Shown piece by piece: positions 32,856 to 41,063 of a stretch of 64,000 nucleotides of DNA. The number at the start of each line of letters is the position of its first letter. The first letter of the stretch is position 1. The stretch is from the NCBI RefSeq assembly GCF_003020115.1, contig NZ_PYFX01000006.1, positions 248,001 through 312,000 on the forward strand, in the 5' to 3' direction. The DNA comes from Bradyrhizobium sp. MOS002. GTDB lineage: Bacteria; Pseudomonadota; Alphaproteobacteria; Rhizobiales; Xanthobacteraceae. Position numbers and translations under genes: made by a program. The notes beneath the pieces are model-generated. The model did not search any database and had not been told where the DNA came from. It worked only from the letters and a program-made list of their open reading frames with translations.

Positions 32856-33695
32856 TCAGTTGCGAGGCGGAAGCGTCCTGAGAAACGCGACGATGGCATC
32901 GAGATCCTGGGCCGTCATGCTGGCATAGGCAGCATAGGCCATCGGCGGCTTCAGTTTGTGGCCGTCGCGTGCGATGCCTTGCGTAATCGCACGTTTGATT
33001 TCGTCGTCACTCCACCCACCGATGCCCGCGGCTGTATCCACGGTGATGTTGGCGGAGACGGATTCGCCCCACGGCCCCTTGAATGTCCGGCCGCCCTTGC
33101 CGCTCGCTCCAGCGAAATCGTGCACGACAGACGGGCCTTCCGGTGTGTGGCATTCCAGGCAATGGGCGATGGTCAGGAGATAGCGGCCGCGCGCGAGCCT
33201 GTCGGCGAGTTCAGGCTCGTTCGCCCGCTTGCCGGCATAGGTCGGCGTCTCCGGCTTCAGCGCGCTTCTGTATTCCGGTGCCGGCGTATCGTGGTGCACG
33301 GCCGGCACCGAGCGCAAGTAAGCCGCCAGCGCGTCGAGATCGCGGGCCGTGAGCACCGTGTAGAACGCGGTCGGCATGATCGGCGCGACCCTGGTTCCGT
33401 TCGGCCTGACGCCGCTGACGAGAAACCGCTTCAGGTCCGCGTCGGTCCAGTTGCCGATGCCGGTGTCCTTGTCCGGCGTGATGTTGGAGCCAGAGACCTT
33501 GAAGGCGGGCTCGTCAAATACCTGGCTGCCGCCGGAGAGCGCGCGCGAGAGATCGAGCCCTTGCGGTCCTCGCGGCGTGTGACAGTTGTGGCAAACCATC
33601 ACGCTGCCAGCGAGATAGGCGCCGCGCTCGACCAGCGTCTCGCCAGAGGCCGGTGACATCAACAGCGCCAGCGCAATCCCTGACACAATCCTCAT
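32856..33695 (-). CDS. Diheme cytochrome c
   Basis: This 279-residue periplasmic protein has a signal peptide (residues 1-18, MRIVSGIALALLMSPASG). Its two haem sites are CHNCH at 35-39 and CLECH at 179-183. Each domain has NITPDKDTGIG- or NITVDTAAGIG-type segments, so the two halves are homologous. It resembles the first two domains of the triheme protein at 7292-8515 and the cytochrome subunits of membrane dehydrogenases. No dehydrogenase partner is adjacent. It lies downstream of the ribosomal block but beyond its terminator. Confidence 0.92.
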   Translation of the reverse strand: MRIVSGIALALLMSPASGETLVERGAYLAGSVMVCHNCHTPRGPQGLDLSRALSGGSQVFDEPAFKVSGSNITPDKDTGIGNWTDADLKRFLVSGVRPNGTRVAPIMPTAFYTVLTARDLDALAAYLRSVPAVHHDTPAPEYRSALKPETPTYAGKRANEPELADRLARGRYLLTIAHCLECHTPEGPSVVHDFAGASGKGGRTFKGPWGESVSANITVDTAAGIGGWSDDEIKRAITQGIARDGHKLKPPMAYAAYASMTAQDLDAIVAFLRTLPPRN

Positions 33696-33761
33696 CGAGA
33701 GCCCCCCGGCCGGAATCGCGTTCAACGAAGCGATGCGCGGCATGAGATGCCGCCGCGCCAT

Positions 33762-33792
33762 ACAAAAAAGCGGCGCCCGAGGACGCCGCTTT
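33762..33792 (-). terminator. Terminator of the ribosomal protein/rpoA operon
   Basis: aaagcggcg (33767-33775) and cgccgcttt (33784-33792) pair perfectly around an 8-base loop. On the minus strand the stem is followed by a run of six T residues within TTTTGTA. It lies about 25 bp after the rplQ stop and closes the translation block. Confidence 0.95.
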
Positions 33793-33815
33793 CTGAAAAC
33801 TCTCTGCCGGTCGGC

Positions 33816-34232
33816 TTACGCCGCCTCGGCTTCCTTTTCCTGCACCGGGCCAGAGTCCTGGCCCTTGGCATCGACGTCGCGGTCGACGAACTCGATCACG
33901 GCCATCGGCGCATTGTCGCCGTAGCGGAAGCCGGCCTTGATGATGCGGGTGTAGCCACCCTGGCGATCCTTGTAGCGGGGCGCCAAGACGTCGAACAACT
34001 TCCTGACCTGATCCTTGTCGCGCATCTCGGAGATGGCCTGGCGGCGCATGGATAGCCCGCCCTTCTTGCCGAGGGTGATCAGCTTCTCGACGATCGGACG
34101 CAATTCCTTCGCCTTCGGCAGCGTGGTGACGATCTGCTCGTGCTTGATCAGCGCGGCGCACATGTTGGCGAACATCGCGCGGCGATGCTCGGCGGTGCGG
34201 TTGAGCTTACGATGAACCTTGCCGTGACGCAT
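33816..34232 (-). CDS. rplQ: 50S ribosomal protein L17
   Basis: At 138 residues it has the normal L17 core: MRHGKVHRKLNRTAEHRRAM, the EQIVTTLPKAKELRP segment, YTRIIKAGFRYGDNAPMAVI near 92-111 and an acidic alphaproteobacterial C-terminal tail (EKEAEAA). It is the last gene of the str-S10-spc-alpha series, directly upstream of the strong terminator. Unlike most gene junctions in this block, the spacer to rpoA (189 bp) is occupied by a palindromic repeat. Confidence 0.98.
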   Translation of the reverse strand: MRHGKVHRKLNRTAEHRRAMFANMCAALIKHEQIVTTLPKAKELRPIVEKLITLGKKGGLSMRRQAISEMRDKDQVRKLFDVLAPRYKDRQGGYTRIIKAGFRYGDNAPMAVIEFVDRDVDAKGQDSGPVQEKEAEAA

Positions 34233-34313
34233 GTAACTATTCCTTACGTTGAAACTGCCGCGACGGTTCGTCGGACATGTTGCTCAGGTGGGCCGCCTGC
34301 GTTCGCCCAGTTA

Positions 34314-34415
34314 GTCATTCCGGGGCGGCTCGCAGAGCCGAACCCGGAATCTCGAGGTTCTCAGGTGCGCAATTGCGCACCACAGTTCGATGCTCGCGCA
34401 TCGCCCCGGAACGAC
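34314..34415. repeat. Palindromic repeat inserted between rpoA and rplQ
   Basis: The element begins gtcattccggggcg and ends cgccccggaacgac. Inner hairpins are ggctcgcagagcc and ggtgcgcaattgcgcacc. It lies inside the alpha operon and would form a stable mRNA hairpin between rpoA and rplQ. It resembles, in plan but not sequence, the other dispersed repeats in this window. Confidence 0.85.
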
Positions 34416-34421
34416 GAAGTC

Positions 34422-35453
34422 CTAGTAGTGATCCTCGAAGCGCTTGGCGAGCTCGTCGATGTTCTCCGGCGGCCAGCCCGGCACTTCCATGCCGAGATGC
34501 AGACCCATCTGGGCCAGCACTTCCTTGATCTCGTTCAGCGACTTGCGGCCGAAGTTCGGAGTGCGGAGCATTTCGGCTTCCGACTTCTGCACGAGGTCGC
34601 CGATGTAGACGATGTTGTCGTTCTTCAAGCAGTTGGCCGAACGTACCGACAGCTCGAGCTCGTCCACCTTCTTGAGGAAGGCCGGGTTGAAGGCGAGGTC
34701 CGGGATGATCTCCTGGGCGACTTCCTTGCGCGGCTCTTCGAAGTTGACGAACACGTTGAGCTGATCCTGCAGGATGCGCGCGGCGTAGGCCACGGAATCA
34801 TCCGGCGTCAGCGCGCCGTTTGTCTCGATCGTCATGGTCAGCTTGTCGTAGTCGAGGATCTGGCCCTCGCGGGTGTTCTCGACCTTGTAGGAAACCTTGC
34901 GGACCGGCGAGTACAGGCTGTCGACCGGGATCAGGCCGATCGGCGCGTCCTCGGGACGGTTGCGCTCGGCGGGAACGTAGCCCTTGCCGGTTGCGACCGT
35001 GAACTCCATGCGGATCTCGGCGCCCTCGTCGAGCGTGCAGATCTGCAGGTCGGGATTGAGTACGACGACGTCGCCCACGGTCTGGATGTCGCCGGCGGTG
35101 ACGACGCCCGGGCCGGACTTCTTGACGACCATGCGCTTGGGGCCTTCGCCCTGCATCTTGATCGAGATGTCCTTGATGTTGAGCACGATGTCGGTGACGT
35201 CCTCACGGACGCCCGCGATCGAGGAGAACTCGTGCAGCACGCCGTCGATGTGCACCGACTGCACCGCCGCGCCCTGGAGCGAGGACAGCAGGATGCGGCG
35301 CAGCGCGTTGCCGAGCGTCTGGCCGAAACCGCGCTCGAGCGGCTCGGCGACGATGGTCGCGAAACGGGCCGGATCGCTGCCGGGCTGCACCTGCAGCTTG
35401 TTCGGCCGAATCAGTTCTTGCCAATTTTTCTGGATCGTCACTGTTTCACCCAT
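34422..35453 (-). CDS. rpoA: DNA-directed RNA polymerase subunit alpha
   Basis: This 343-residue protein has two parts. The N-terminal assembly domain (residues 1-235) includes FGQTLGNALRRILLSSLQGA and DEGAEIRMEFTVATGKGYVP. The C-terminal domain (about 255-335) includes SVRSANCLKNDNIVYIGDLV and EVLAQMGLHLGMEVPGWPPE, which contacts UP elements and activators. Length and order are typical of alphaproteobacteria, between rpsK and rplQ. It starts scaffold assembly of RNA polymerase. Confidence 0.98.
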   Translation of the reverse strand: MGETVTIQKNWQELIRPNKLQVQPGSDPARFATIVAEPLERGFGQTLGNALRRILLSSLQGAAVQSVHIDGVLHEFSSIAGVREDVTDIVLNIKDISIKMQGEGPKRMVVKKSGPGVVTAGDIQTVGDVVVLNPDLQICTLDEGAEIRMEFTVATGKGYVPAERNRPEDAPIGLIPVDSLYSPVRKVSYKVENTREGQILDYDKLTMTIETNGALTPDDSVAYAARILQDQLNVFVNFEEPRKEVAQEIIPDLAFNPAFLKKVDELELSVRSANCLKNDNIVYIGDLVQKSEAEMLRTPNFGRKSLNEIKEVLAQMGLHLGMEVPGWPPENIDELAKRFEDHY

Positions 35454-35564
35454 ACAGGCCAGTCAGACTGCTGTGGCAGGCACTGGCGTTGGAGAAAGGC
35501 CGCAGATCATTTCCACGGCTTTGCAAAAAGTCATCGCGGGCGCCAATGCGCCCGCAATCTGGTA

Positions 35565-35954
35565 TCAAACGCGCCGACGCTTACGGGGACGGCAACCGTT
35601 GTGCGGGATCGTGGTCACGTCGCGGATCGAGGTGACGGTGAAGCCCGCGGCCTGGAGCGCCCGGAGCGCCGATTCGCGACCCGAACCGGGACCGGCGACT
35701 TCGACTTCCAGCGTGCGCATGCCGTGTTCCTGCGCCTTCTTCGACACGTCCTCAGCGGCAACCTGTGCGGCATACGGGGTCGACTTGCGCGAACCCTTGA
35801 AGCCCATCGTGCCGGCGGAGGACCATGCAATCGTGTTGCCCTGCGCGTCGGTGATGGTGATGGTCGTGTTGTTGAACGACGAGTTCACGTGCGCGACGCC
35901 GGAGGCGATGTTCTTGCGCTCACGACGACGAACGCGGGTGGCTTCCTTGCCCAT
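35565..35954 (-). CDS. rpsK: 30S ribosomal protein S11
   Basis: A complete 129-residue S11 of the 30S platform, with RKNIASGVAHVNSSFNNTTI, TDAQGNTIAWSSAGTMGFKG and the C-terminal DVTTIPHNGCRPRKRRRV. It lies between rpsM and rpoA as in other alphaproteobacteria. The 123-bp spacer upstream holds a 12-bp perfect hairpin, at 36020-36059. Confidence 0.98.
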   Translation of the reverse strand: MGKEATRVRRRERKNIASGVAHVNSSFNNTTITITDAQGNTIAWSSAGTMGFKGSRKSTPYAAQVAAEDVSKKAQEHGMRTLEVEVAGPGSGRESALRALQAAGFTVTSIRDVTTIPHNGCRPRKRRRV

Positions 35955-36019
35955 AGATTACCTTTCCTGAAGATCTCAAACGCCGCCGTAATGCCAGCGG
36001 CTACACCTGTGGAACGAAA

Positions 36020-36059
36020 GGCGTGTGGCGAACGGGTCATCCCCGGGTCGCCACACGCC
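36020..36059 (-). promoter_or_regulatory. Hairpin between rpsM and rpsK
   Basis: ggcgtgtggcga (36020-36031) and tcgccacacgcc (36048-36059) are exact complements around a 16-base loop. There is no T run, so it is more likely an mRNA processing or regulatory hairpin than a terminator. Confidence 0.55.
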
Positions 36060-36077
36060 GTGATTGGATGCGAAAAC

Positions 36078-36446
36078 TTACTTCTTCTTGCCGGCGATCG
36101 CCTTGGCCGGACCCTTGCGCGTGCGCGCATTGGTGTGGGTACGCTGGCCACGCACCGGCAGACCACGACGATGGCGCAGGCCGCGGTAGCAGCCGAGGTC
36201 CATCAGACGCTTGATGTTGATGCCGACCTCACGACGCAAATCGCCCTCGACGAGATAGTCGCGGTCGATCACTTCGCGGATCTGAAGCACTTCGGCGTCG
36301 CTGAGCTGATTGACCCGACGATCGTCTGGGATCTTGACCTTCTCCATGATCTCACCGGCGATCTTCTGGCCGATGCCATGGATGTACTGGAGCGCGATCA
36401 GCACGCGCTTGTTGGTCGGGATGTTCACGCCGGCAATACGGGCCAC
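36078..36446 (-). CDS. rpsM: 30S ribosomal protein S13
   Basis: A complete 122-residue S13 of the 30S head, contacting tRNA and the B1 bridge. It begins MARIAGVNIPTNKRVLIALQ and contains GIGQKIAGEIMEK, a helix-two-turn-helix, and the basic C-terminal GLPVRGQRTHTNARTRKGPA. It follows adk with a 187-bp spacer without visible open frame. rpmJ, found before rpsM in many bacteria, is absent here. Confidence 0.98.
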   Translation of the reverse strand: MARIAGVNIPTNKRVLIALQYIHGIGQKIAGEIMEKVKIPDDRRVNQLSDAEVLQIREVIDRDYLVEGDLRREVGINIKRLMDLGCYRGLRHRRGLPVRGQRTHTNARTRKGPAKAIAGKKK

Positions 36447-36633
36447 GGCCTTCTCTCCTGTCGCCGATCCCTCGTCAGGAATCGCGCTTTAAGTGCTTGG
36501 TTTCTCGGGCAGGTGTTCACAAACGCGAACACGACGCCCACCCCTGGTCTTCCTGGGGCCCGGCATCGTTTGAAACTATCCGACTTGGATGCGGGGCTTA
36601 TTAGGGGATTCAGGGGGCTTTCGTCAACCGCTG

Positions 36634-37515
36634 CTAGCGCTTAGCTCGCTTTTTCGTGACCTTTTTTGCGGCCTTTTTGGCACCTTTTTTGACAGCCTTC
36701 CTGGCGGTCTTTTTAGCTGCCTTCTTCTTCACGGTCTTCTTGGCCGCTTTCTTGGGACCCGTCACGGCCTTCTTGGCCGCTTTCCTGGATTTGGCGGCCT
36801 TTTTGGTCGTCTTCGCCGGCTTTTTGGCCGATTTCTTCGCCGCCTTGGCCTTTTTGGCTGGGCCCGCCTTGGCCGCGCTCCGGGCGCGGGCCTTGCCATG
36901 CGCCTTGCCGTGCACCTTGGGCTCGACCGCCCCGAGCGCCAGGAGCAGGCGATGGATGGCGCGGGTGACCTCATCGATGGCCATCATGCCGTCGATGGTC
37001 GAGAGCTTCCGCCGCTCGGAATAGTAGTGAATCAGCGGTTCCGTCTGGTTGCGGTAGCTGGCGAGTCGCTTGGTCAGGACCTCCGGGGTGTCGTCGAGCC
37101 GGACCTCCTCCCCGCGCTCGCGCATCTGGGCGACGCGGGTCTCGACGCGGTTCAGGAGCGCGCTCTCGTTGACGCGGAGCTCGATCACGGCGTCGAGCTT
37201 GAAATGCTTGTGCTTGAGCAACTCATCCAGCGCCTCGGCCTGCGGCACGGTCCGCGGGAAACCGTCGAGGATGAAACCGTTTTTGGCGTCCGGCTGATCG
37301 ATCCGGTCGGAGATGATTCCGACCACGACATCATCTGGCACGAGACCGCCGCTGGCCATGATCTCCTTGGCCTTGAGACCGACCGGCGTTCCGGCCGCCA
37401 CTGCTGCACGCAACATCTCACCGGTCGAGAGCTGGACGATGCCATAGCGCTGCACCAGTCGCTGCGCCTGGGTGCCCTTGCCCGATCCCGGTGGCCCCAG
37501 AAGTATAATTCTCAT
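36634..37515 (-). CDS. adk: Adenylate kinase with lysine/alanine-rich C-terminal tail
   Basis: This 293-residue protein has two parts. Residues 1-197 are a short-lid adenylate kinase: P-loop GPPGSGKGT at 7-15, AMP-binding TGEMLRAAVA at 31-40, FILDGFPRTVPQAEALD at 81-97, and RNQTEPLIHYY at 155-165. It interconverts ATP + AMP and 2 ADP. Residues 198-293 are a repetitive Lys/Ala tail (KKAAKK, AKKTAKK-like units) resembling histone H1 or AlgP-type DNA-binding tails, and make the protein about 90 residues longer than usual. ATG at 37515 is fixed by the P-loop. It sits in the normal secY-adk-rpsM position. Confidence 0.96.
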   Translation of the reverse strand: MRIILLGPPGSGKGTQAQRLVQRYGIVQLSTGEMLRAAVAAGTPVGLKAKEIMASGGLVPDDVVVGIISDRIDQPDAKNGFILDGFPRTVPQAEALDELLKHKHFKLDAVIELRVNESALLNRVETRVAQMRERGEEVRLDDTPEVLTKRLASYRNQTEPLIHYYSERRKLSTIDGMMAIDEVTRAIHRLLLALGAVEPKVHGKAHGKARARSAAKAGPAKKAKAAKKSAKKPAKTTKKAAKSRKAAKKAVTGPKKAAKKTVKKKAAKKTARKAVKKGAKKAAKKVTKKRAKR

Positions 37516-37744
37516 CGGCGTACGCCCCCCGATTGGTGCGCGATACGTCGCGCACCTGTGTTTTGAAGTCCAGTTACAGTGCAAATCATAATCAGCGCCG
37601 CACCGCTACCCATATCATAGGGGAGCAAATGGCCGGACGCCAAGAAGCCTTTGAGATCAGTGCTTGCACGACACTAAGAGCGGCTCTGCCGAGGCGACCG
37701 AATGGCCGGCTCGTCGTCCGCGCGCGTTGCACGCGCGGCGAATC

Positions 37745-37764
37745 GGCGGCGCAATTGCGCCGCC
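37745..37764. other. 20-bp perfect palindrome between adk and secY
   Basis: ggcggcgcaattgcgccgcc reads the same on both strands. Just beside it, ccgcgcg and cgcgcgg (37718-37738) form another hairpin. Both lie in the 265-bp spacer between secY and adk, which otherwise shows no gene; they may shape mRNA processing. Confidence 0.5.
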
Positions 37765-37780
37765 CGAGAGGACGCCGCGC

Positions 37781-39112
37781 TTAACGGCGCCGGCCGCGCA
37801 GCTTCGACTTCCGGATCAGACCTTCGTACTGATGCGCCAGGAGATAGCCCTGTACCTGCGCCACCGTGTCCATGGTGACGCTGACGACGATCAGCAGCGA
37901 AGTGCCGCCAAAGTAGAACGGCACCGACGCGTAGGAGATCAGGATTTCCGGGATCAAGCAGACGATCGCCAGATAGACCGCGCCGAGCACGGTGATGCGC
38001 GACAGCACGTAGTCGATATATTCCGCGGTACGCTCGCCCGGACGGATACCCGGAATGAAGCCGCCGTGCTTCTTCAGATTGTCCGCAGTCTCGGTCGGAT
38101 TGAACACGATCGCGGTGTAGAAGAAGGCGAAGAACACGATCAACGCCAGATACATGATCAGGAAGAGCGGACGGCCGTGGCCGAGCTGGGTGTTGATCCA
38201 CTGGAACCATTCCGGCCCACTGCCCGCGTTGAAGTTCGCAACCGTGGTCGGCAGCAGCAGCAATGAGGACGCGAAGATCGGCGGGATCACGCCCGAGGTG
38301 TTGAGCTTGAGCGGCAGATGCGAAGACTGCCCCTCGAACATCTTGTTGCCGACCTGGCGCTTCGGATACTGGATCAGGAGCCGGCGCTGGGCGCGCTCCA
38401 CGAACACGATGAAGGCGATCACGGCCACCGCCATGATGATGACGACCAGAATCAGGCCGGTCGACATCGCACCCTGACGGCCGAGCTCGAGCATGTTGGC
38501 GAGCGCCGCGGGCAGCTCGGCGACGATGCCGGAGAGAATGATCAGCGAAATGCCGTTGCCGATGCCGCGCGAGGTGATCTGCTCGCCCAGCCACATCAAG
38601 AACATGGTGCCGCCGGTCAGCGTGATCGCCGTGGACAGGCGGAAGAACATGCCGGGGTCGCTGACGACGTTGCCGGCGCCTTCGAGGCCCACCGCGATGC
38701 CGTAGGACTGGAACGCGGCCAGGATCACCGTGAGATAGCGGGTGTACTGGTTCAGCAGCTTGCGGCCGGACTCGCCTTCCTTCTTCAACGCCTCGAGCTG
38801 CGGCGAGACGGTGGTCAGGAGCTGGATGATGATGGAGGCCGAGATGTACGGCATGATGTTCAGCGCGAAGATCGCCATGCGGTGAATGCCGCCGCCGGCG
38901 AACATGTTGAACATGCCGAGGATGCCGCCCGCCTGGGAGCGGAACACCTGCTCCCAGATGTTGGGATCGATGCCGGGCAGCGGGATGTAGGTCCCGAGCC
39001 GATAAACGAGCAGCGCGCCCAAGGTGAACCAGATGCGCTTCTTCAGTTCGTCGGCTTTGGCGAACGCACCGAAATTGAGATTGGCTGCCAGTTGTTCCGC
39101 TGCAGAGGCCAT
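37781..39112 (-). CDS. secY: Preprotein translocase subunit SecY
   Basis: This 443-residue channel subunit of the SecYEG translocon has ten predicted transmembrane helices. Familiar segments are LGTYIPLPGIDP near 42-53, GGGIHRMAIFALNIMPYISA (plug and TM2 region, from about 73), GNGISLIILSGIVAELP, a cytosolic VERAQRRLLIQYPKRQVG loop that contacts SecA and the ribosome, and the C-terminal LLAHQYEGLIRKSKLRGRRR. It lies between rplO and adk. Confidence 0.98.
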   Translation of the reverse strand: MASAAEQLAANLNFGAFAKADELKKRIWFTLGALLVYRLGTYIPLPGIDPNIWEQVFRSQAGGILGMFNMFAGGGIHRMAIFALNIMPYISASIIIQLLTTVSPQLEALKKEGESGRKLLNQYTRYLTVILAAFQSYGIAVGLEGAGNVVSDPGMFFRLSTAITLTGGTMFLMWLGEQITSRGIGNGISLIILSGIVAELPAALANMLELGRQGAMSTGLILVVIIMAVAVIAFIVFVERAQRRLLIQYPKRQVGNKMFEGQSSHLPLKLNTSGVIPPIFASSLLLLPTTVANFNAGSGPEWFQWINTQLGHGRPLFLIMYLALIVFFAFFYTAIVFNPTETADNLKKHGGFIPGIRPGERTAEYIDYVLSRITVLGAVYLAIVCLIPEILISYASVPFYFGGTSLLIVVSVTMDTVAQVQGYLLAHQYEGLIRKSKLRGRRR

Positions 39113-39263
39113 CTTGGACTTTCTCCCGCCGCTTTTGCGCCGTTATGCCCGCGGCCGGGCTACATTATACCGGACACCGGACATTATCTGGGGCTACGGC
39201 TTCGATAAGTCCATCGTCCCGCATGCGTAAAGGCCCGCGAGCCGCGGGCCGATGACGCAGTTG

Positions 39264-39749
39264 TTACGCCGCCTCGCCTTCTTCCTTGGCAGGCGCGAGG
39301 ATCTTCACCGAGCCGCCGGCCTTCTCGACCGCCGCGATCGCGGTCTTCGAGGCGCCGTGCACTTCGATGTTGAGCTTGGCCTTGAACTCGCCGCGGCCGA
39401 GCAGCCGCAGGCCGCCCTTGGCGCGGCGCAGCACGCCGGCCTTGACCAGGGATTCGACGTTCACGACGCTGCCGGCGTCGATCTTCTTGGCATCGACCGC
39501 GTCCTGGAGCCGGTCGAGATTGATCTCGGCGAACTCGATGCGGAAGATGTTGTTGAAGCCGCGCTTGGGCAGACGGCGATGCAAGGGCATCTGGCCGCCT
39601 TCGAAACCCTTGATGCGCACGCCCGAACGCGCGGTCTGGCCCTTGCCACCGCGGCCGGCCTGCTTGCCCTTGCCCGAACCAATGCCGCGGCCGACGCGCA
39701 TACGCTTCTTGCGCGAGCCGGCATTGTCGGCGATATCGCTGAGCTTCAT
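39264..39749 (-). CDS. rplO: 50S ribosomal protein L15
   Basis: At 161 residues, L15 has the glycine/arginine-rich N-terminus MKLSDIADNAGSRKKRMRVG and GKGKQAGRGGKGQTARSGVR, then GFEGGQMPLHRRLPKRGFNN. The C-terminal LLGRGEFKAKLNIEVHGASK domain follows. Late-assembling 50S protein; the usual partner before secY. Confidence 0.98.
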   Translation of the reverse strand: MKLSDIADNAGSRKKRMRVGRGIGSGKGKQAGRGGKGQTARSGVRIKGFEGGQMPLHRRLPKRGFNNIFRIEFAEINLDRLQDAVDAKKIDAGSVVNVESLVKAGVLRRAKGGLRLLGRGEFKAKLNIEVHGASKTAIAAVEKAGGSVKILAPAKEEGEAA

Positions 39750-39822
39750 CGCCCTGCTCCTTGTTTCTTGCGCATGACCTTCACCGAAAACGGGTCCCCG
39801 CTTCGGGATCGTGCGCCTTTGC

Positions 39823-40029
39823 TTACTTCTCGTCGACGATACGAACGAGATGGTGAACCTTCAAGATCATGCCGCGGACCGCCGGGGTGTCCGGCAGTTC
39901 GCTGATGCGGCCGATCTTGTTGAGCTTGAGCCCGATCAGCGTCGAACGCTGCGAGTGATGGCGGCGGATCGCGCTGCCGGTCTGCTCGAGCTTGATCGTC
40001 TTTGCGGTCGTAACGGCACTCTTGGCCAT
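39823..40029 (-). CDS. rpmD: 50S ribosomal protein L30
   Basis: This is a 68-residue L30 with the family motif TIKLEQTGSAIRRHHSQRST, LIGLKLNKIGRISELPDTPA and the closing strand MILKVHHLVRIVDE. It lies between rpsE and rplO as in the spc operon of most bacteria. Confidence 0.98.
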   Translation of the reverse strand: MAKSAVTTAKTIKLEQTGSAIRRHHSQRSTLIGLKLNKIGRISELPDTPAVRGMILKVHHLVRIVDEK

Positions 40030-40054
40030 AGGCGTCTACTCCGAAAAGCTTCCG

Positions 40055-40642
40055 TTATTCGGCAACCGCCTCGGCGTCACCACCGATACGGCGGGACTGG
40101 AGGGTGGACACCTTGATGTTGCGGCGGGCAGCGACCGAGCGCGGCGAATCCTGATGCTTCAGTGCATCGAAGGTCGCGCGAACCATGTTGTACGGGTTCG
40201 ACGAGCCGATCGACTTCGCAACCACGTCCTGGACGCCGAGCGTCTCGAACACGGCGCGCATCGGACCGCCGGCGATGATGCCGGTACCGGCCGGAGCTGC
40301 GCGCAGGTAAACACGGCCCGCGCCATGACGGCCGGCGATGTCGTGATGCAGCGTGCGGCCCTCGCGCAACGACACGCGGGTCAGGTTGCGCTTGGCTGAT
40401 TCGGTTGCCTTGCGGATCGCCTCGGGCACTTCGCGCGCCTTGCCGTGACCGAAGCCGGCGCGGCCCTTCTGGTCGCCGATCACGACCAGCGCTGCAAAAC
40501 CGAAGCGCTTGCCGCCCTTGACGACCTTGGCGACGCGATTGATGTGGACGAGCTTGTCGACGAACTCGCTGTCGCGCTCTTCCCTGCGTTCACGTCCGCC
40601 GCCGCGTTGATCGCGTCCACCACGTTGTTCGCGTTCTGCCAT
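40055..40642 (-). CDS. rpsE: 30S ribosomal protein S5
   Basis: At 195 residues this S5 is longer than the 167 of E. coli. The extra part is an N-terminal Arg/Gly/Glu-rich extension (REQRGGRDQRGGGRERREER) before the conserved VDKLVHINRVAKVVKGGKRF double-stranded RNA-binding fold. The C-terminal domain has RVYLRAAPAGTGIIAGGPMR. S5 acts in translational accuracy at the 30S mRNA entry. Confidence 0.98.
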   Translation of the reverse strand: MAEREQRGGRDQRGGGRERREERDSEFVDKLVHINRVAKVVKGGKRFGFAALVVIGDQKGRAGFGHGKAREVPEAIRKATESAKRNLTRVSLREGRTLHHDIAGRHGAGRVYLRAAPAGTGIIAGGPMRAVFETLGVQDVVAKSIGSSNPYNMVRATFDALKHQDSPRSVAARRNIKVSTLQSRRIGGDAEAVAE

Positions 40643-40689
40643 GGTTTTTCCAGTCCTTCAGAGGCTTACGCCTCAATCCTCAAATTCTG

Positions 40690-41052
40690 TTAGAAGCTCA
40701 GCCCGCTCTCACGCGCCGCGTCGGCAAGAGCCTTGACGCGCCCGTGATAGAGATAGCTGCCGCGATCGAACACGACTTCCTTGACACCCTTCTCGGCGGC
40801 GCGCTCGGCCAGCAGCTTGCCGACCGCCTTCGCCGCATCGATGTCGGCGCCGGTCTTGCCGCCATCGCGCATCGACTTCTCGAGCGACGAGGCAGAGGCC
40901 AGCGTCTCGCCTTTCAGGTCGTCGATGACCTGGGCGTAGATGTGCTTGGACGAGCGGAACACCGACAGGCGCGGACGGCCGCCACCCGAGCGGCGCAGCT
41001 TCAGACGTACACTGCGCTTGCGCCGGGCATTCGTAACCTTGGCTTTCGACAT
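40690..41052 (-). CDS. rplR: 50S ribosomal protein L18
   Basis: At 120 residues L18 has a basic N-terminus and the 5S rRNA-binding core: RPRLSVFRSSKHIYAQVIDD, GKTGADIDAAKAVGKLLAER and the closing DRGSYLYHGRVKALADAARE. It lies between rplF and rpsE. Confidence 0.98.
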   Translation of the reverse strand: MSKAKVTNARRKRSVRLKLRRSGGGRPRLSVFRSSKHIYAQVIDDLKGETLASASSLEKSMRDGGKTGADIDAAKAVGKLLAERAAEKGVKEVVFDRGSYLYHGRVKALADAARESGLSF

Positions 41053-41063
41053 GACCGGCTCCG

